The notes beneath the pieces were generated by a model. It was not told the origin of the DNA. It worked only from the letters and a program-made list of their open reading frames with translations, and made no database searches. Both the position numbers and the translations under genes were made by a program. Positions 14,301 to 27,060 of a stretch of 64,000 bases of DNA are shown here, in pieces. The DNA lies in the NCBI GenBank assembly GCA_965153455.1, contig OZ234501.1, forward strand, positions 5,208,001 through 5,272,000, written 5' to 3'. The first letter of the stretch is position 1. Every line of letters starts with the position of its first letter. The stretch is from Sphagnum compactum (Eukaryota > Bryophyta > Sphagnopsida > Sphagnales).

Positions 14301-17300
14301 AAAGACCAAACATGAACCAAACAAGGAAAGAGAAGGAAGACACAACATGCAGACTTTCGAAATAGCTACCTAGATCCAAAGAAATATCCACAACAACACT
14401 TTGAAGGTAAGAAAACAACGAGCACAACCGTAACCTTATGAGAGTCACTCACGAGGTGTCAGACTATGACCTTCATCATCAATAGGAGTGATGAGCTGCC
14501 ATGACTATCCATTGACTCCACCAGCTCCGAATGGTGTACATAAAAATATAAATAATCCGTCCAAAATTTTGGGCAAACCATTAGACAACATCTGTGTGCT
14601 GAGTTTGTCACATTTCCAGAAACAACAAGAATACTGAGTCATAACACTGGCTAGCACCCAAGATACAGAGAACTTGCAGACATGAGGTTTTAGGCCAACC
14701 TCAGTAATAAGTGCCTTGGGGTCCACTTCCCGTGCTCTCAAAGCCTGGTTACGACCGATTGTCAACTTCCCCAACCAGCTCCCCAGGTTCTTGAGAAGTG
14801 ATCGCTCCTCTGAGCTTGACTTAATTAACTCTGACCGCAACAAAACCTGCATGAAAACAGCCATTAGTTGCAAAAACCACCTACTAAAAACTTGATAAGA
14901 TTGAGATCATCCTTAAGACATTCTGAACAAGGTGTTAATAACACCGTTCCACATCAAAACTCTGCAGAGTGATTCAGATTTTCATGAACAGAACAAAAGA
15001 ACTAAATTCAAAAGAAACAGAGACTCATCTCCCACCGGAAAGAAAGTTATGAAGCTTTAATACCCAGCTGGAAAGAAAGAATATGAAGCTTCAATACCTT
15101 GCAATTTTCATAAGTGGCCTTAACAATCTCCTTCTGCAACCCCTTGGAATTCATTTTTTCTAAGAACTTGAGGTACAGGTCATGGAAATTGGGCTCAATG
15201 CTTGCTCTGCCACAAATGCACACAGGTGTTAACTAGAAAACTTTTAGCACAATGTACAGACTCCAATTCCCCCCTAGGAACAAAGTATCCCATGCTCCAG
15301 CTAGCAAGATAGACAAGCACCAATCTGCTTACCTCTTCATCACCATGTATTGCGCAAACCAGGGATAATATTGTTCTTTTAGGACTTCCAAGCACTCTTT
15401 TGCTTTCTGTTCCAAGTTGGCTGTTACAATGTTGTTGATGATGAATGCCACTTTGTCTTGAACATCTGAGGAAGGTGGCTGGTTTCATCAAAATACAAAC
15501 AGCAATAACCCAAAGTCAGATTTTGATGTCAAGAAACCTCAGGAAACTAAATCAACTCAACATGACACTAAAGAATGCACAATCAGTGTCACACTGAACA
15601 GGCCATCAGCTTAAAATGCAGGGGAAAGCATCACACCACAACTTGAGATGGATTGTCCTGGCAAAGCAGGTGGTGGTTCACTGAGACAAACTAACCTCAA
15701 TTGGTGTATCACGCCTTTCTGCAGCAGCAACAAGAGTCTCAATGTTAAGTGCATGTCCAAACCCTGTTGCCACCAATGGTTGTCGTAACACACCTGTAAC
15801 AAAAAAGACCTCCAAAACATTAACCTTTGAGCAGTTTATAAGTAACACTACAACTATACCATGAAACAGATAGCTCAAGGAGTTAGATCGACAAAGAAAC
15901 TCTGATCATGAGGTCATGCAGAAACTTGCGTTGAGAGTCCCCCTATTTTGTGAAACTATATATCTCCCTGATGAGCTAGAACCAACCTGTTTCACCACAC
16001 AACTCAACAGGAGTAAGAAAACAAATCAGTAGTACCTGCAATTCCTGCCCGAGCTGAGCGAAGAAACCCTTGATTTACTGTGGCAGACTGGCCATTTGCT
16101 AATGATGAATAGACTGTCCCTTGAGCCAACTGTGAAACCTGCCCACATCGACCATAATCTCATCTGATGAGTATAACATTCCAAGATCTTAAAGAAGGAA
16201 ACCATACCCTCTCCCGATCCAAAAACCTCCAAACCGGCATGAAGGCATTCAAATCTACATGAGTCTGCAAGCACAATCCAGCACAGAAGACCACCATATG
16301 GAAACTGCAAGAAAGGAAGATGAGACACCACATTCTCCTGGTGATCCAAACCTACCTTCTGTGCACTACCCAAATCAAAAGTTTGGCTTCCAGCTGCAAG
16401 AGACTGTTGTGGTGATGGTGCAGATTGTGTGATGGGCATGGCAGCTTTGACAGACTCAGCCAAGGAGCTTGCACTTTTGAGCCTCTCTTCTTGCAAAGCT
16501 CCGCGCTGGGATTGAAAGTGCAACGGTAAAGGGACTGATGCCATAGCTTGGGACTGGGACAGATTTCCTAGTGTGAGAGGTGTGCCAAGTTGCACAGCAG
16601 TACGCAAGATTGTATCTAGTACCTGAAAAAAGGATCCATCACCATCAATGAGTACTACACATCACACTGACGACTGGAGTTCAACAATTCTGGCAATCAT
16701 TAGACACCAGAATTTCACACCCATTAGTCAGCAGATAAAGACCATGCAAGGTGATAATCAACAGCACAATAAAGAGCATACCACACATTACAAAAAGGTA
16801 AGAATCTTCCAGACCAAGGCACTCCAGGATACAAAGCATGAAAAAACATACCTCGCCTGATGCAAACCGGGACTGGGAACCTGAGACATCAGATGGCATT
16901 GCTGAATCTGTAACCGTCTCAGAAGAATCAGCGGGCATACTAGAAGAAGTCAATACAGGTGGCACAGCATCAGTCGGATGCTGGTCAGCTGCAGTAATCA
17001 CATGACCTACAATCTCAGGCTGAGACCTTGGTACCCTTGCAAGCGCTCTCTCAATGAACTCCACTAGCTCTAAATGGGCCTCACGAATGTGAGAGATTTG
17101 CAGAATATGGTTGCAGTACTGCGGCCACTCAACCAAGCGATCTTTAAATTGGTCCAGTGCTGCCAATGCAAAGGAAAACATCTGCACAAGGAAACATTCT
17201 TCATCAGCTGGAACGCTTTAACCTTTCCTCAACCAGAGATCGAAAATTCTCTGCTTATTCTCTGCTTACACTATCAAGCACTAAAAGGCAGGGATCCAAG

Positions 17301-20300
17301 AGACAAGCTGCTTCACTTCAACTACCATGAGTACAACACAGCAAGCAATAGCTGAAATTCCTTACAAAGAGACATGCAGCCCAGAAACAAAACCAGGAGG
17401 GCATACCTTAGAGTCCAAAGGCTTTCGCAATGCATCCAAAACACATCGCAGTGCCTGACCCAAAGTAATGGAAGACACTAACTGATGCTTAACAAGTGAA
17501 CCTGTATTAAACAAACATGCTTAGGATCTCATGTTTGCACCCATAGGCGTACCACAAAAGATGCAGAATCCTCAATAACTACAGTTTTAAAGATATTCCT
17601 TACAAATCACCTCTCTATCATCACAAGGACACTAAGAATAAGAACAAGCCTAAGTCCGGAACTTCATGAACCAATGAAACAAAGTTCATACCAAAGAGTA
17701 CTGCAGTGATCCGTAACTCCCTCTCTGGGTATCTGGGGAAGAAGCGATATTCGTCAAACAAGCTTTGAACCATGCATGAAAAAATTGCCTTTTCCCGCCT
17801 GTAAAGTTCCAAACCAAACAATCCAGTGACAACCTTTAATTTGGAGCAACAAGCAGCAGGAACAAGGCAAAGCTAACTACCATAAACGAAGCAGAAAGAT
17901 GATAGTCACTCTATCATAAAGGACTAAGACCTGAGAAACTCTGTAAATTACTACCATTTTGTCCCTAAAAACCTTCACAATCACTGGACATGCCTACTAA
18001 ACAGAAACAAATGGACTTGACATGAGTTAAATAAGGTGCATACGAATCTGCAGGGGCCATGTTGAAGCGTTGCAGCATTTCAACAACATTATCAATGCTA
18101 AGTTGTCCAATATAAATCCTTTGGAAGTATGAATTTGCCTCCTCTTCGACATCACTGCTGTAGGTTTCTGCCTGTGATTGGTCTGAGGCCCCTGCACTCA
18201 TCAGCCGAGGGTTCACACGGATGGCTGCATCCTTGACACGCTTGAGCTCCTCAGCTAGATCTTGAGAAGACACTTGCATTGCATTCACTTGAAGTACCTG
18301 CATTGGTTCCATGGTCCATTATCATGTACACAACAACAAACTTAAGAGATTCAGTTCATGCTAAATGCCAAACCAAGAATAGACAGACTTCTGAAAGCCA
18401 GATTGTCTTCAACTTTTAGGAGCTCCAATTGTATCAGAAGAGACCAGTTGTTTTGACTTTAGGTCAAAGACTCACAGCTTCCAAAAATATTTGCTTAACA
18501 GAGGCCCGTTACAGATTCCACATAAGATTGTTCAAGAAAATTCAAAAGACCTCATTCAACTCAACGCTAAAATGGCTGCTCATTTAGGAGGTCCGGCATG
18601 GACAAGGAAGCAAGGGTCAAAGTGCAATGAAGGTTAACCTTGAAAAATGTGTTTGTGGTATCCAGGGAGAGACTGATAATTGGCCCCGGCCGTTGACCAG
18701 TAATACCAGGTCCAACTTGTTCCTCAACTCGTGCCTCATCAAGTGTTCTTTCTCGCAAGAACTTCAAGCAAGCCTGCAGTCAACTAAGAATTTTTCATGA
18801 CATGTCTGGTGGCTGCTAGAGATTGGTTTGCACCCAGAGTTATTGTCAACTTGAAGACCCCATACAAAGCTACCTAATACTGTAAGAGACCTATGAGAGC
18901 ACAGCTTGACAGCCACACCTGAAGGAATGAACAATGAGGAGAAAAGAGACATATGCTCATATCTCACACCTGGGATTAAGAGATACACTCCTACCTGGAA
19001 GAAGGAGTCACGATGAATGGTGAGGTTATCTTGTAACCATTTCTCCAAGTTCAGAAAATCTCTTCGTGATGCAATAGCTGCCAACTCTATAGAGACAGAA
19101 AAAGGTGTTGTTTCGAGTACTGTATTCATTGCCTGCAACGATTATCTCAATGATTCCTTAGTGATTTCAAAACAGCAATTTTAATCAAGCATTGAACAGT
19201 TTTTACAAGGCATGAACTTCCATCAATAAGGCTAGATGTCATAGGTACCTTCAGCTCCTGGCAAACATCGAGAATTCGAGAGATATAACTTGGATCACTT
19301 GCATGCATCTCCACCATAGTTCTTGTAACCATCTCTGGATTCAGGGTCCACAACTGATGCAAGACACTGTTGGTAGTGTTGTTGGCAAAAAAGGTTGGAA
19401 GTAGAATAGGGACTATCTCTGATTGAATTGTGTTCCATTCTGTCTGCACCAAAAAAGTTACTATTTCAGTCAGCAACAGTCATTGTTCTCAAACATGACT
19501 TTTGCAGATGAGCATAAGATGAATTGAACACAAGACTGAAATCTCATTTCCAAAAAAGACTTCAGAAATAGTCAGAGGGCAATTGAGAGAACATATTGTC
19601 TTCACGAATCCATCCCTCTTATGAGCAAGATAGTAGATCATCCCCTGTATTTGTTTATCTACCAAAACACTGCAAAATGACACAAGTCTCAAACCCTGAG
19701 ATCAATGCTAATACCAGAATCCAGACACTAAGACTAGACAAATGGAGAAAAGAGTCAGTACCTTAATTTGTGCCAATCCTAAGACCAAAAGCTCGGGACA
19801 GTGCTTCAGGGGTAAATCTAGCAAAGCCCGCACAGACCCAAAATGTCCCATCTCAGCAAGGCAGCATAGAACTTCCAACAAATCCAGTGACAACCACGCA
19901 TGATTGGGTGTCCCATATGGTAGTTTCTGCCCTTGTATATTTTCCAATTGTGCCTGGCCAGCCCACAAATCCCTCATCCCTGTAGTCAGTGATATTTGTA
20001 ATTTTAGTTCCAATACAGAGACCAGAAAAATTAAAAGGCAACAGCATATCATTCAGACCAAAATCTGGCATTCTTCTAGTGAAGAAAAGCAACTTTTCTT
20101 GCAACTTTTTTACATACAACCTTCTGGAACTCAGAGCATGTCTTGAAATGCTAGACATTCGATAGACTAATTAATGCCTTCATGATAAATAACAAAAGCA
20201 CAACATTCAACAAGAACACACCTGGTGATTGTTCTTTCATGAACATGAAACCAGATGGCACCATTCAAGCTTGCAAGGCTCATTCAAAACAGTGCAAAGA

Positions 20301-23300
20301 TTTGGGGTTATAACTAGAATGGTGTGGGGCAAGGTTCAATACATGAGAGGTCAGTATAGAACCCAAATTCAGGAAGCAAGGGAATAAATGACAAAGTCCT
20401 CACCTGCTTCCTTGAAGAATGAACAAATGTGAATATTTCTGGGGGAGCAGTAACAGCATGCTTCAAAAAAGATAGCTGGCCCTCTCCGTGCCTCCACACT
20501 TTCCCACACACTGCTTCCAGGGGAAAAGGGTCCTGCACACAAGAAAGTCCAACATCCAGTGGAGAATTGATTGCAGTTCATGACAGAATGTGGACAATCA
20601 AACCTTCAGGCATTCTGCTGGATGCAGATGGCACATTTTACACAAAAGCCAAGTCAACAAAGATGGTAGGGACTCTGTCGTCAAGACCAGCACAAGTTGT
20701 CGCACAGAAGTTACAGATCTTAGAATAACTATCACTCTCAATTGAAACGACTACCAGCTTAGTGAGTTGGCTACCACTTTTTCACAAACCAGAGTAGTAC
20801 AAACTGAACAGTAGAAAACAACATGGAATGAAGACAGATTCAGGATAGGACAAACCCACCTGACAGGCCTTGTAATAAATTGTCAACAACAATGAGAATG
20901 CCTTCTGATCTGGTAAAGAAAAGCCCTCGTGGTCAAGATTCTCCATGACTGACCTCCAACTGACACTTGGAGCCTGCAAGCATGTGTGCATGCAGTCAGA
21001 GAAAAATGTATGGCTGCTTCATTGACATACAAATATACAGAACACAGTAACCTTGAAGAACAGGAGCTTGTTGACTGCTGCATCCTGACAGTCTTCATAT
21101 AGGAAAAAACAGAACTAGTAGAATGTTTCAGTACTACAACAGGAAGTCACATAACTATACTCAATCACAAGAACAAGAAAGGTCATAACTATACTCAATA
21201 ACAAGAACAAGAAAGGTCATAACTGCCTTCATAGTCTCTCCTTGTACACTTCTAAAGATAAAAACATGTGCCAAATGCTTTGTCAATCAGAATTACATAC
21301 TAGTTGGTTGATGGCCTCAAGAAGAACATCCACATCCCAAGTGGTCAACCACACTGAGGAAAGCTGCTCCCCATTACAGAATGCTGTGCAAAATGTGTCA
21401 TGAGAGCCTTGTAAATCTTCTAAACCCTTATATGTGCGGGCAACCATCCCAACAATTTGAGCAACATCGAAATCTGTTAGGGAGGAGAACAGGGAGAAGA
21501 TCTCCTTGCAGTGTTCCACATCAACAGTGCAGCTGTAACCCAGCTCCTCCATGACATCAGCCACAGATGTGGCACCTGACAATTGTTGCAGCATGTCTGC
21601 AGATGTCAATATTCCAGTCTGCTCAAAGCTCCTGGCACCACCAACATCCATTGCAGGTTCATCAAAGCAGAAAAATGACACCTCTCCACCATTGATAACA
21701 CACCACTTGCAACAAGCAGGCAAGGAACCCTAACATTATCATGGGCCCCATAATTCACATCTGAGGATTGTAAGGGGTGTATTCAAGAAGGGTTAAGGAC
21801 ATAGATGGTCGAAATTTTCAGAAGGACAGTGGTTCAGCATGTACAGATTGCAAATAAATGGATTTCCCACAGTCAAAAATCCTGACCACCAGCATCCTCT
21901 ATGATCTGAGGAGTACGGTAACCTCTGCTGCTGCAATGGGGGAAGGTAATGCCTTTGCTGAGTTCATTCCAAGACTAACAATGAAGAGAGCCTAAGCTTA
22001 CCCTGCTGAAAGACATCTTATACTGCAGTAAAATCCAACAAAAAGGCTTGGAGCAAAGTACCTCAAGCAGTTAAATTCATGCACCTGCTCATGGAGAAGG
22101 GGTCTCAGCAACAGAGAGGTAAGTGCATCTGGCTCTAGTGATGGCAAAGCCTTTACAAAGGTCTGCACATGTCTTGAAAGACCCTCACTCTGGTGAAAAG
22201 TCCACAATATCTGTTCGATCAAACCCTCTGATAAACCAGGGCCTGAGTTCTGATATATCTCTGAGATCCTGGCTTTGCAAAATGAGTGACCTGCAATGAT
22301 TTGTCACAGTAACTCTTTCCTGTCAATGCACTGTAAAAGAACCAAAAGAACTGCATAAAAAAAGGTTGCAGCAGTCCAAGTGGTTCATCCATATACTGAA
22401 CTGACTCCTGAACACTTAAGATAACCAAAGTGAGAATAATAAACACCCACATGACTGATGAATCCAGGAATGTGGAAAATGGTGCTCTAACCTGCTTGAC
22501 TACAACTAAATTCTTCAGCATCTGTTAGCGCAAGGCCCAGTCCAATCTGCTCAGGTAGGGAGAGCTTGAGTGTCTTAGAGAAGTTCTCAAGGAAGCCCTC
22601 AGTAACTGAAGGGATGTGCTGAAATGCTTCACAAAACACAGTACCCGAGTTTGGCTGATGAACCAACTTTTTAACCACTAGTGCCAACAAATCCAATTTC
22701 AAGGGCAACTTCTGTACATCACCCTCCCGCAAGTCAAATTGCTCTAAGCAATTGTGCAGCAGTAACACACTTCCATCTAATCCATAGTCCGCAAGCTACC
22801 CCCACCACCCACATTCCCAACAGTGCATTCAGGCAATCGGCCAACAAATTTGCATTAAACATTCCTGTTACCTCATACCAATATTGGAACCAAGAAAAAC
22901 CAAAAGGGATGCATACTTCAATCCAACCAAAATTGATGGCCTGAATTCTTTTTAGGTCACAAAATGTACCTTCACTGGTATGTATGTAGGGGAGCTCCTG
23001 GTATAGTTTAGGGCAAAAGACTGGTTTGGGTTCAAAGGCAGGGAATAGCTAGGGCACAAGACATTGGAACACACTGTTTGCATTCCTATCATGTTTGTTA
23101 GAAATGGATGACAAGAAGAGGGCTGAGGATTCAAGAAGAACTAGAATAAACATGAAAACTACCCACCAGCAACAAAGAGGCCATAGACCTAATGCAGAAG
23201 AGACATTCAGTCACGCTTAACTACAGACATTGCTGTCATCTTTCTGCTTATGAAGCCAAACACAGCACACATTCCAGTGAGGTAGAAACAAAAACTGAAC

Positions 23301-23441
23301 CGTCTGGGCAATGGCACCACTTTGCAGTACGTTTAGGTTTACCTGGCTAAGCTCCAACGCCAAGGACTTGTAGTTGCTCTTGTTCAGGCTAGCGATCAAA
23401 AAGCCAATCTGACTTGCAAGAGGTGACACAAAAGATAACAT
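2886..23441 (-). CDS. NOT1: CCR4-NOT transcription complex subunit 1 (NOT1/CNOT1), 51-exon model
   Basis: NOT1 is the scaffold of the CCR4-NOT complex. It carries the CCR4/CAF1 deadenylases, CAF40 and the NOT2/NOT3 module and so controls mRNA deadenylation, decay and translational repression. I joined 51 exons by homology to plant NOT1 and by GT-AG sites. Coding length is 7,566 bases (2,521 residues plus stop), close to the roughly 2,400 residues usual in plants, and phase is kept at every junction. The start ATG is at 23441; a TGA lies in frame just upstream, which fixes the start. The stop TAA is at 2886-2888. Domain order is N-terminal helical repeats, MIF4G, CAF40-binding region and C-terminal NOT1 domain. 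There is no frameshift or internal stop in the model. Introns are mostly 80-500 bases with a few up to about 860. The least certain junctions are exon 47/48 and the 23/24 join, where the linker seems shorter than in Arabidopsis. Confidence 0.95.
8572..10461 (-). other. NOT1: NOT1 exons 30-35: Gly/Ser/Pro-rich linker into the C-terminal half
   Basis: Exons: 10232-10461, 9917-10058, 9550-9678, 9358-9426, 9020-9097, 8572-8688. Exon 30 opens with the conserved [10 protein letters not shown] and then becomes low complexity. Exons 32-35 bring back conserved blocks: [24 protein letters not shown] and [13 protein letters not shown]. The 30/31 boundary splits a Ser codon. Exon 33 (23 codons) is short and is placed by splice sites and phase. 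Confidence 0.85.
10665..13083 (-). other. NOT1: NOT1 exons 23-29: linker and CAF40/CNOT9-binding region
   Basis: Exons: 12829-13083, 12220-12327, 11931-12016, 11679-11784, 11307-11402, 11049-11201, 10665-10847. Exon 23 starts with the end of the MIF4G-linked segment ([10 protein letters not shown]). Exons 25-29, residues about 1,362-1,569, form the CAF40-binding region, with [47 protein letters not shown] and [20 protein letters not shown]. Exon 25 ends with two bases of a codon that exon 26 completes. The segment between exons 23 and 24 appears shorter than in Arabidopsis; a small missed exon cannot be excluded. Confidence 0.88.
13298..15793 (-). other. NOT1: NOT1 exons 17-22: MIF4G domain (CAF1-binding)
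   Basis: Exons: 15696-15793, 15333-15478, 15098-15200, 14700-14846, 13794-13841, 13298-13426. Residues about 1,017-1,240. Diagnostic blocks are [13 protein letters not shown] (exon 17), [12 protein letters not shown] (18), [19 protein letters not shown] (18/19), [20 protein letters not shown] (20), [16 protein letters not shown] (21) and [19 protein letters not shown] (22). In the family this MIF4G fold docks the CAF1 nuclease, which carries CCR4. Conservation is almost position for position with flowering-plant NOT1. Intron 20 (13842-14699) is the largest of the gene body and I saw nothing coding in it. Confidence 0.93.
16036..17181 (-). other. NOT1: NOT1 exons 14-16: end of the helical region and Ser/Pro/Gln-rich linker
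   Basis: Exons: 16852-17181, 16356-16622, 16036-16138. Exon 14 holds the strongly conserved [18 protein letters not shown] and FIERALAR blocks and then runs into a low-complexity Ser/Thr/Pro/Gln linker. The linker continues through exons 15 and 16 before the MIF4G domain. Linker sequence is poorly conserved in the family, so these splice sites rest on consensus and phase more than on homology. A phase-neutral 57-base candidate exon lies in intron 15 and is listed separately. Confidence 0.85.
16208..16264 (-). other. NOT1: Possible extra 19-codon cassette exon of NOT1
   Basis: Between exons 15 and 16 a 57-base open stretch is bounded by a good acceptor (cttgcag before 16264) and a GTATGG donor at 16207. 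It starts and ends in phase 0, so inclusion would add 19 residues (beginning THVDLNAF) to the linker without breaking the frame. I know no family counterpart. It may be a real optional exon or chance. Confidence 0.3.
17407..23441 (-). other. NOT1: NOT1 exons 1-13: N-terminal helical-repeat region
   Basis: Exons: 23343-23441, 22492-22795, 22085-22290, 21301-21681, 20860-20973, 20404-20532, 19762-19953, 19249-19443, 18995-19132, 18639-18773, 18044-18297, 17692-17798, 17407-17501. They encode residues 1 to about 783. Conserved blocks include ENLDHEGF (exon 5), [19 protein letters not shown] (exon 6), [16 protein letters not shown] (exon 7), [15 protein letters not shown] (exon 11) and [16 protein letters not shown] (exon 12). 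These match the helical N-terminal part of plant NOT1. Each junction keeps phase: exon 2 ends with one spare base, exon 11 with two and exon 12 with one, and the following exon completes the codon in each case. Confidence 0.9.
21150..21217. repeat. 34-bp tandem duplication in NOT1 intron 4
   Basis: A 34-base unit starting cataactatactcaat occurs at 21150-21183 and again at 21184-21217 with one difference, followed by a partial third start. It sits inside intron 4 of NOT1 and touches no splice site. Confidence 0.85.
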
Positions 23442-23525
23442 GATTTTCGAAAGTCAATCCCCTTCCTCCTCCTTCCTTTTGAAAACTTTATTTCCAACGT
23501 CAATCCCCTTTAGCCTCCTTCCCTA

Positions 23526-23570
<45 letters not shown>

Positions 23571-24300
23571 ATGCCAAAACCTCCACTCCTATGCCTGGTT
23601 TCTTCCAAGCCGATAAGACATCTTCCAGCCTCTGCAACTTTTCCTTTCCAGCCTCCTACGCTTCTGGTAGTATGACTCTAACGAAACAGCGCTTCCTGGA
23701 ACTCGTTCTCAAGGAGGAGCTCGTTCTGCATCCGTTGTCAGAACACTACCGCAGCAATCTTCATTCCTTCCTTCCCCAAACTTCGAACCGCAACACTGGC
23801 GAAATATTTACAACTGAAATAATGCCAGATTCTCCTCTCAAGCTTCCAATAACTTAATACCGCAAAAAGGTGTCAAGACTTCCTTTCCGAAGTCCCCCCC
23901 CCCCCTTTCCGATTTTACGGTTTCATGCCACGCCTTTCCCTCGTTCCTCCTCCGACCATACTCCAGAAACACGGCAAACAATGGATGAAATCTCAAACAA
24001 CGACCAAAACCAAAAAAAAAACGCAAACAAACAAGCTCCAGAAATAGAAGCAGAACCGGAGCTCTAGAGGACCAAAATAAGCACCGTGAAAGGAAACGGA
24101 AAGAATGAAAATGATGCGCAACAGGAAGAAATCGAGAGCTACAATCTCCAATGGCAAGCAAGAGCACAGGAGAGATCGAGAGGAGAGGAGCGATGGCGTG
24201 CGAAGAGTAATTGCAGTGCTTGTACAATGGAGCGAGGATTAGGGTTTCCGCACAACAGGCGCAAAACACCGGCTTACAAATACACTAACCCACAAGAAAC
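23442..24300 (-). promoter_or_regulatory. NOT1 leader and promoter region with GA tract and telo-box
   Basis: Upstream of the NOT1 start, read on the minus strand, lies a long GA repeat (plus-strand CT at 23533-23568), typical of plant 5' untranslated leaders. An AAACCCTAA telo-box lies further up (plus TTAGGGTTT at 24239-24247); this motif is common near the start of plant genes for translation and growth. No coding sequence is recognised. The transcription start is not determined, and I saw no convincing TATA box. Confidence 0.5.
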
Positions 24301-26165
24301 AACGGGCCATTACGGCGGTAGATGAGTCTCTTCATGGATGTGAGAATCGGTCGTAAGGGGCTGGCAACTGATGGATGTTTTGAACTGGAGGATGGATGAG
24401 AATGTACCCAATAGGGCTAAACTCCCATGGCATCTCGAGAGGAGCCTAATTCATTATGGCATTTAATGAGGCTCTTCATGAATTGTTTTCATCCATATGT
24501 ATGAATGAATAACCAATGCTATCTCAAGGAGCTACAGGTAATACCATACATCGAGTAGGGTTTGTCAAATTTTGGCTCCCAAGCATAAATTGATGGTTAA
24601 GTTTTGATGACATCATAAGATATGGTGAAATCATGGAGCATAAATGTCTCATGTTATGATCATCATGATGTATATATATCTTAGGGTTTTTTCAAAGGTG
24701 GCTAGGGTTTTGCATTTGTTTGTTTTTTTTTTTTTTTTTCCATTTTTTTTTAAAAAAAATTCATTGTGTTGTTGCTGGTATTTTTTTTTCATCTTTGGGA
24801 TTTGGGTGAAAAACATTTGTTTGTCAATTGAGTGTGTTTTTTTTTTTGGTTTAAAATTTTTATTGCATTACTTATTTATTGGGTGCATGTTTTTGTGTAG
24901 TTTTTTCACACGTTGAAAATTAGTTAAAGAATAAGGAAAAAAGAAAGGCCATGATGTTTCATAGAGAGGAGGATTAAGAAAAATAATAATTTTTGAGCAC
25001 CCCTTCTTTCTCCTTCCTCCCCCCTTTCTTTTGAATTCGGTCAAAGGAGGTTTGTTTTTCCCTCCTTCTTCCCTATGTCTTTCTCTTTTTCAACAATAGT
25101 TTCAAAATAAAAATAGTTCCAACATTCGAGTTTTTCTCGAAAATCAAGCAATAATGAGGATGTGAAAATGATCAAGGATGCTAAATAAGATGTTTCCACA
25201 CTCATTGCTAGTGTTTTTCTAAGCAATTTTGTTGTTATGGATGTAAGGTCATTCATCATCCCAGGGGTTAATCAAATTTCTTTAATTATAAAAAAATGTA
25301 CAAGTTAAATATAAAATATTGCATTTTTTCTTCTTACACGTAATTAGCAAATTGTGTAACAAATTATTAATGGACATTTTATTTCGTCATTGTGAAATTT
25401 TCTTGATTTTCAAATTCCATCCAACAACAAATTTGGGCAATTTTCATTTTGTGCAAATGACAATCAACTTAAGTGCAAGTTCACATTCACCATGAAAAAT
25501 AAATAAATAAATAAATGACTTTGATACAATAAAAATATTCGTAAAAGCATGTTGAGTTTCACAAGGTGTTTCACACCCTATTTCATTTCTCACCCCTACT
25601 AACTCATTGGTTGTTAAGACACTAAAACTAGCACAACAAACATAGAAAACATAAGGTGTCATAAAAAGTTGGCTATGGAGGTAATGTTTGGTTGCCTTGA
25701 AAATGAAACCGAGGACATAGTTGTAATACTTTTACCATTTTGGCATAAATTAAATTAGTTTTCATTTTGTCGAACTTTTGAAAAATTATTTATTGTTTGT
25801 GTTGAAATTTTAATAAAATCAAAAGTTCAATTGTTAGGTTTTGAACCGCAAATCTTCTATAACAGCGACTTAAAATTGGGGTAGTTTAAACACATTAGAT
25901 TGTTTCATAACATTAATGAAATGTTTTTTTTTATTTTATAACCATTATCTGTCAAAATTTTCAATATTAAAAAAAACAAGTGCCACAGTTAAGATTTCAA
26001 ATTTAATTAATTATTCGACAATTTGTTGTCAAAATGGTAAAGGTACTATGGTAGTTTTTGCCTATTCCTATGCCTAGTCTTGCTTGTTGGATATTAAGGA
26101 TGAAAGATGTTTTTTATTTTATTTTTTTAATTTGTTTAATAAGTGAGGATGGTTTTTTTTTTTAT
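24301..26165. other. AT-rich intergenic DNA
   Basis: Long T and A runs (for example 24720-24800) and no recognised coding sequence. Around 25695-26065 the two ends look like imperfect inverted repeats sharing a ctttTACCATTTTG core, possibly an old MITE. Composition changes sharply at about 26165, where the EH-domain gene fragment begins. Just before that, a T-rich block ending in ataagtgagga is duplicated locally. Confidence 0.5.
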
Positions 26166-26179
26166 TTTATTTGATAAGT

Positions 26180-27060
26180 GAGGAGGGAACCACACCCACA
26201 TTGGAATGGGGTAGCCAGATCAGTAAGTGACAATACTGTAGATGAGAGTTGTTTTCTTCCTTCACAAGGGCAACTTTGACAGTGCCATATGATACAGCAA
26301 GTTTCAGCTGGTGAATATGAGAAGCCAACCAACCTCGAAGTTGCCAGGTCAAAAACATATCACATGCCTGGTCCCCAGTGATCTTCCCATCATGATCAGT
26401 GTCCACCTTGCTACACACCCGAGTGTACCTCTGAACATCATTTGGGGTCATCTGAGGCCATGGAGTGCCCTGCCCCTGACCTGGAAAAGCCCTGGCACTC
26501 AACCCAGGTCCCATATCCTGAGGCATTGACAGAGATGGCAGAGTTGAGAGACTGCGGAGGATTTTCCCAGACTAGCTGCAGGTGCCAATGTTGTGGGCAC
26601 AAGAGCCCATGGTGCAACTGGATCCACCTGAGAAGATGAGTCACCAAAGCCCTGCAAAGCTGAAGTGGACTTTGCAGGCAGTGCCCAGGAGGCCTTTTTG
26701 GTGGGGCTGCAGAAAAAAGATCTCCACCTGCATCTGTTTTGAGGGAGATACTACTGAGGCCTGTGGCTTTGAAACCACCACCAAACAGATCTGCACTTGC
26801 TTGAAACCCAGGTACTCCAGATGAATTTTGTGCTTGAACTGCAGTTGAGAGTGTTGGCATTGGAGTGGCTGTTGGTCTTGATAATCCAGAGGTTGGCATT
26901 GATTGAAAATTTGAGGCAGGAGGTGCATTTGCAGAACTTACAAACTGAGAGGCACTTGGGAAAGAGGGAGTTCTGGGAGTTGGCCACAAGGAATCTGTAG
27001 TTGCATAAGAACTTCCCAACGGAGCTTGCAGCTTCAGCACTGCTGACATGCAGGAGTGGA
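26180..27060 (-). pseudogene. Fragment of AtEH1/Pan1-like EH-domain protein
   Basis: On the minus strand, pieces in more than one frame resemble the AtEH1/Pan1 subunits of the plant TPLATE endocytic complex. First comes a Ser/Pro/Gly-rich linker (LGSSYATTDSLWPTP, GFQASADLFGGGFKATGLSS, SAAPPKRPPG). Then follows the start of the second EH domain: WPQMTPNDVQRYT and an EF-hand-like VDTDHDGKITGDQA, ending MFLTWQL. At least two frame changes separate these blocks, one near 26685 and one near 26540. The EH block stops at a possible splice donor (26332-26333), and AT-rich DNA follows instead of the remaining domain. Both ends of the gene are missing, so this is a broken copy; a misassembled or undetected neighbouring exon is less likely. 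Confidence 0.75.
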
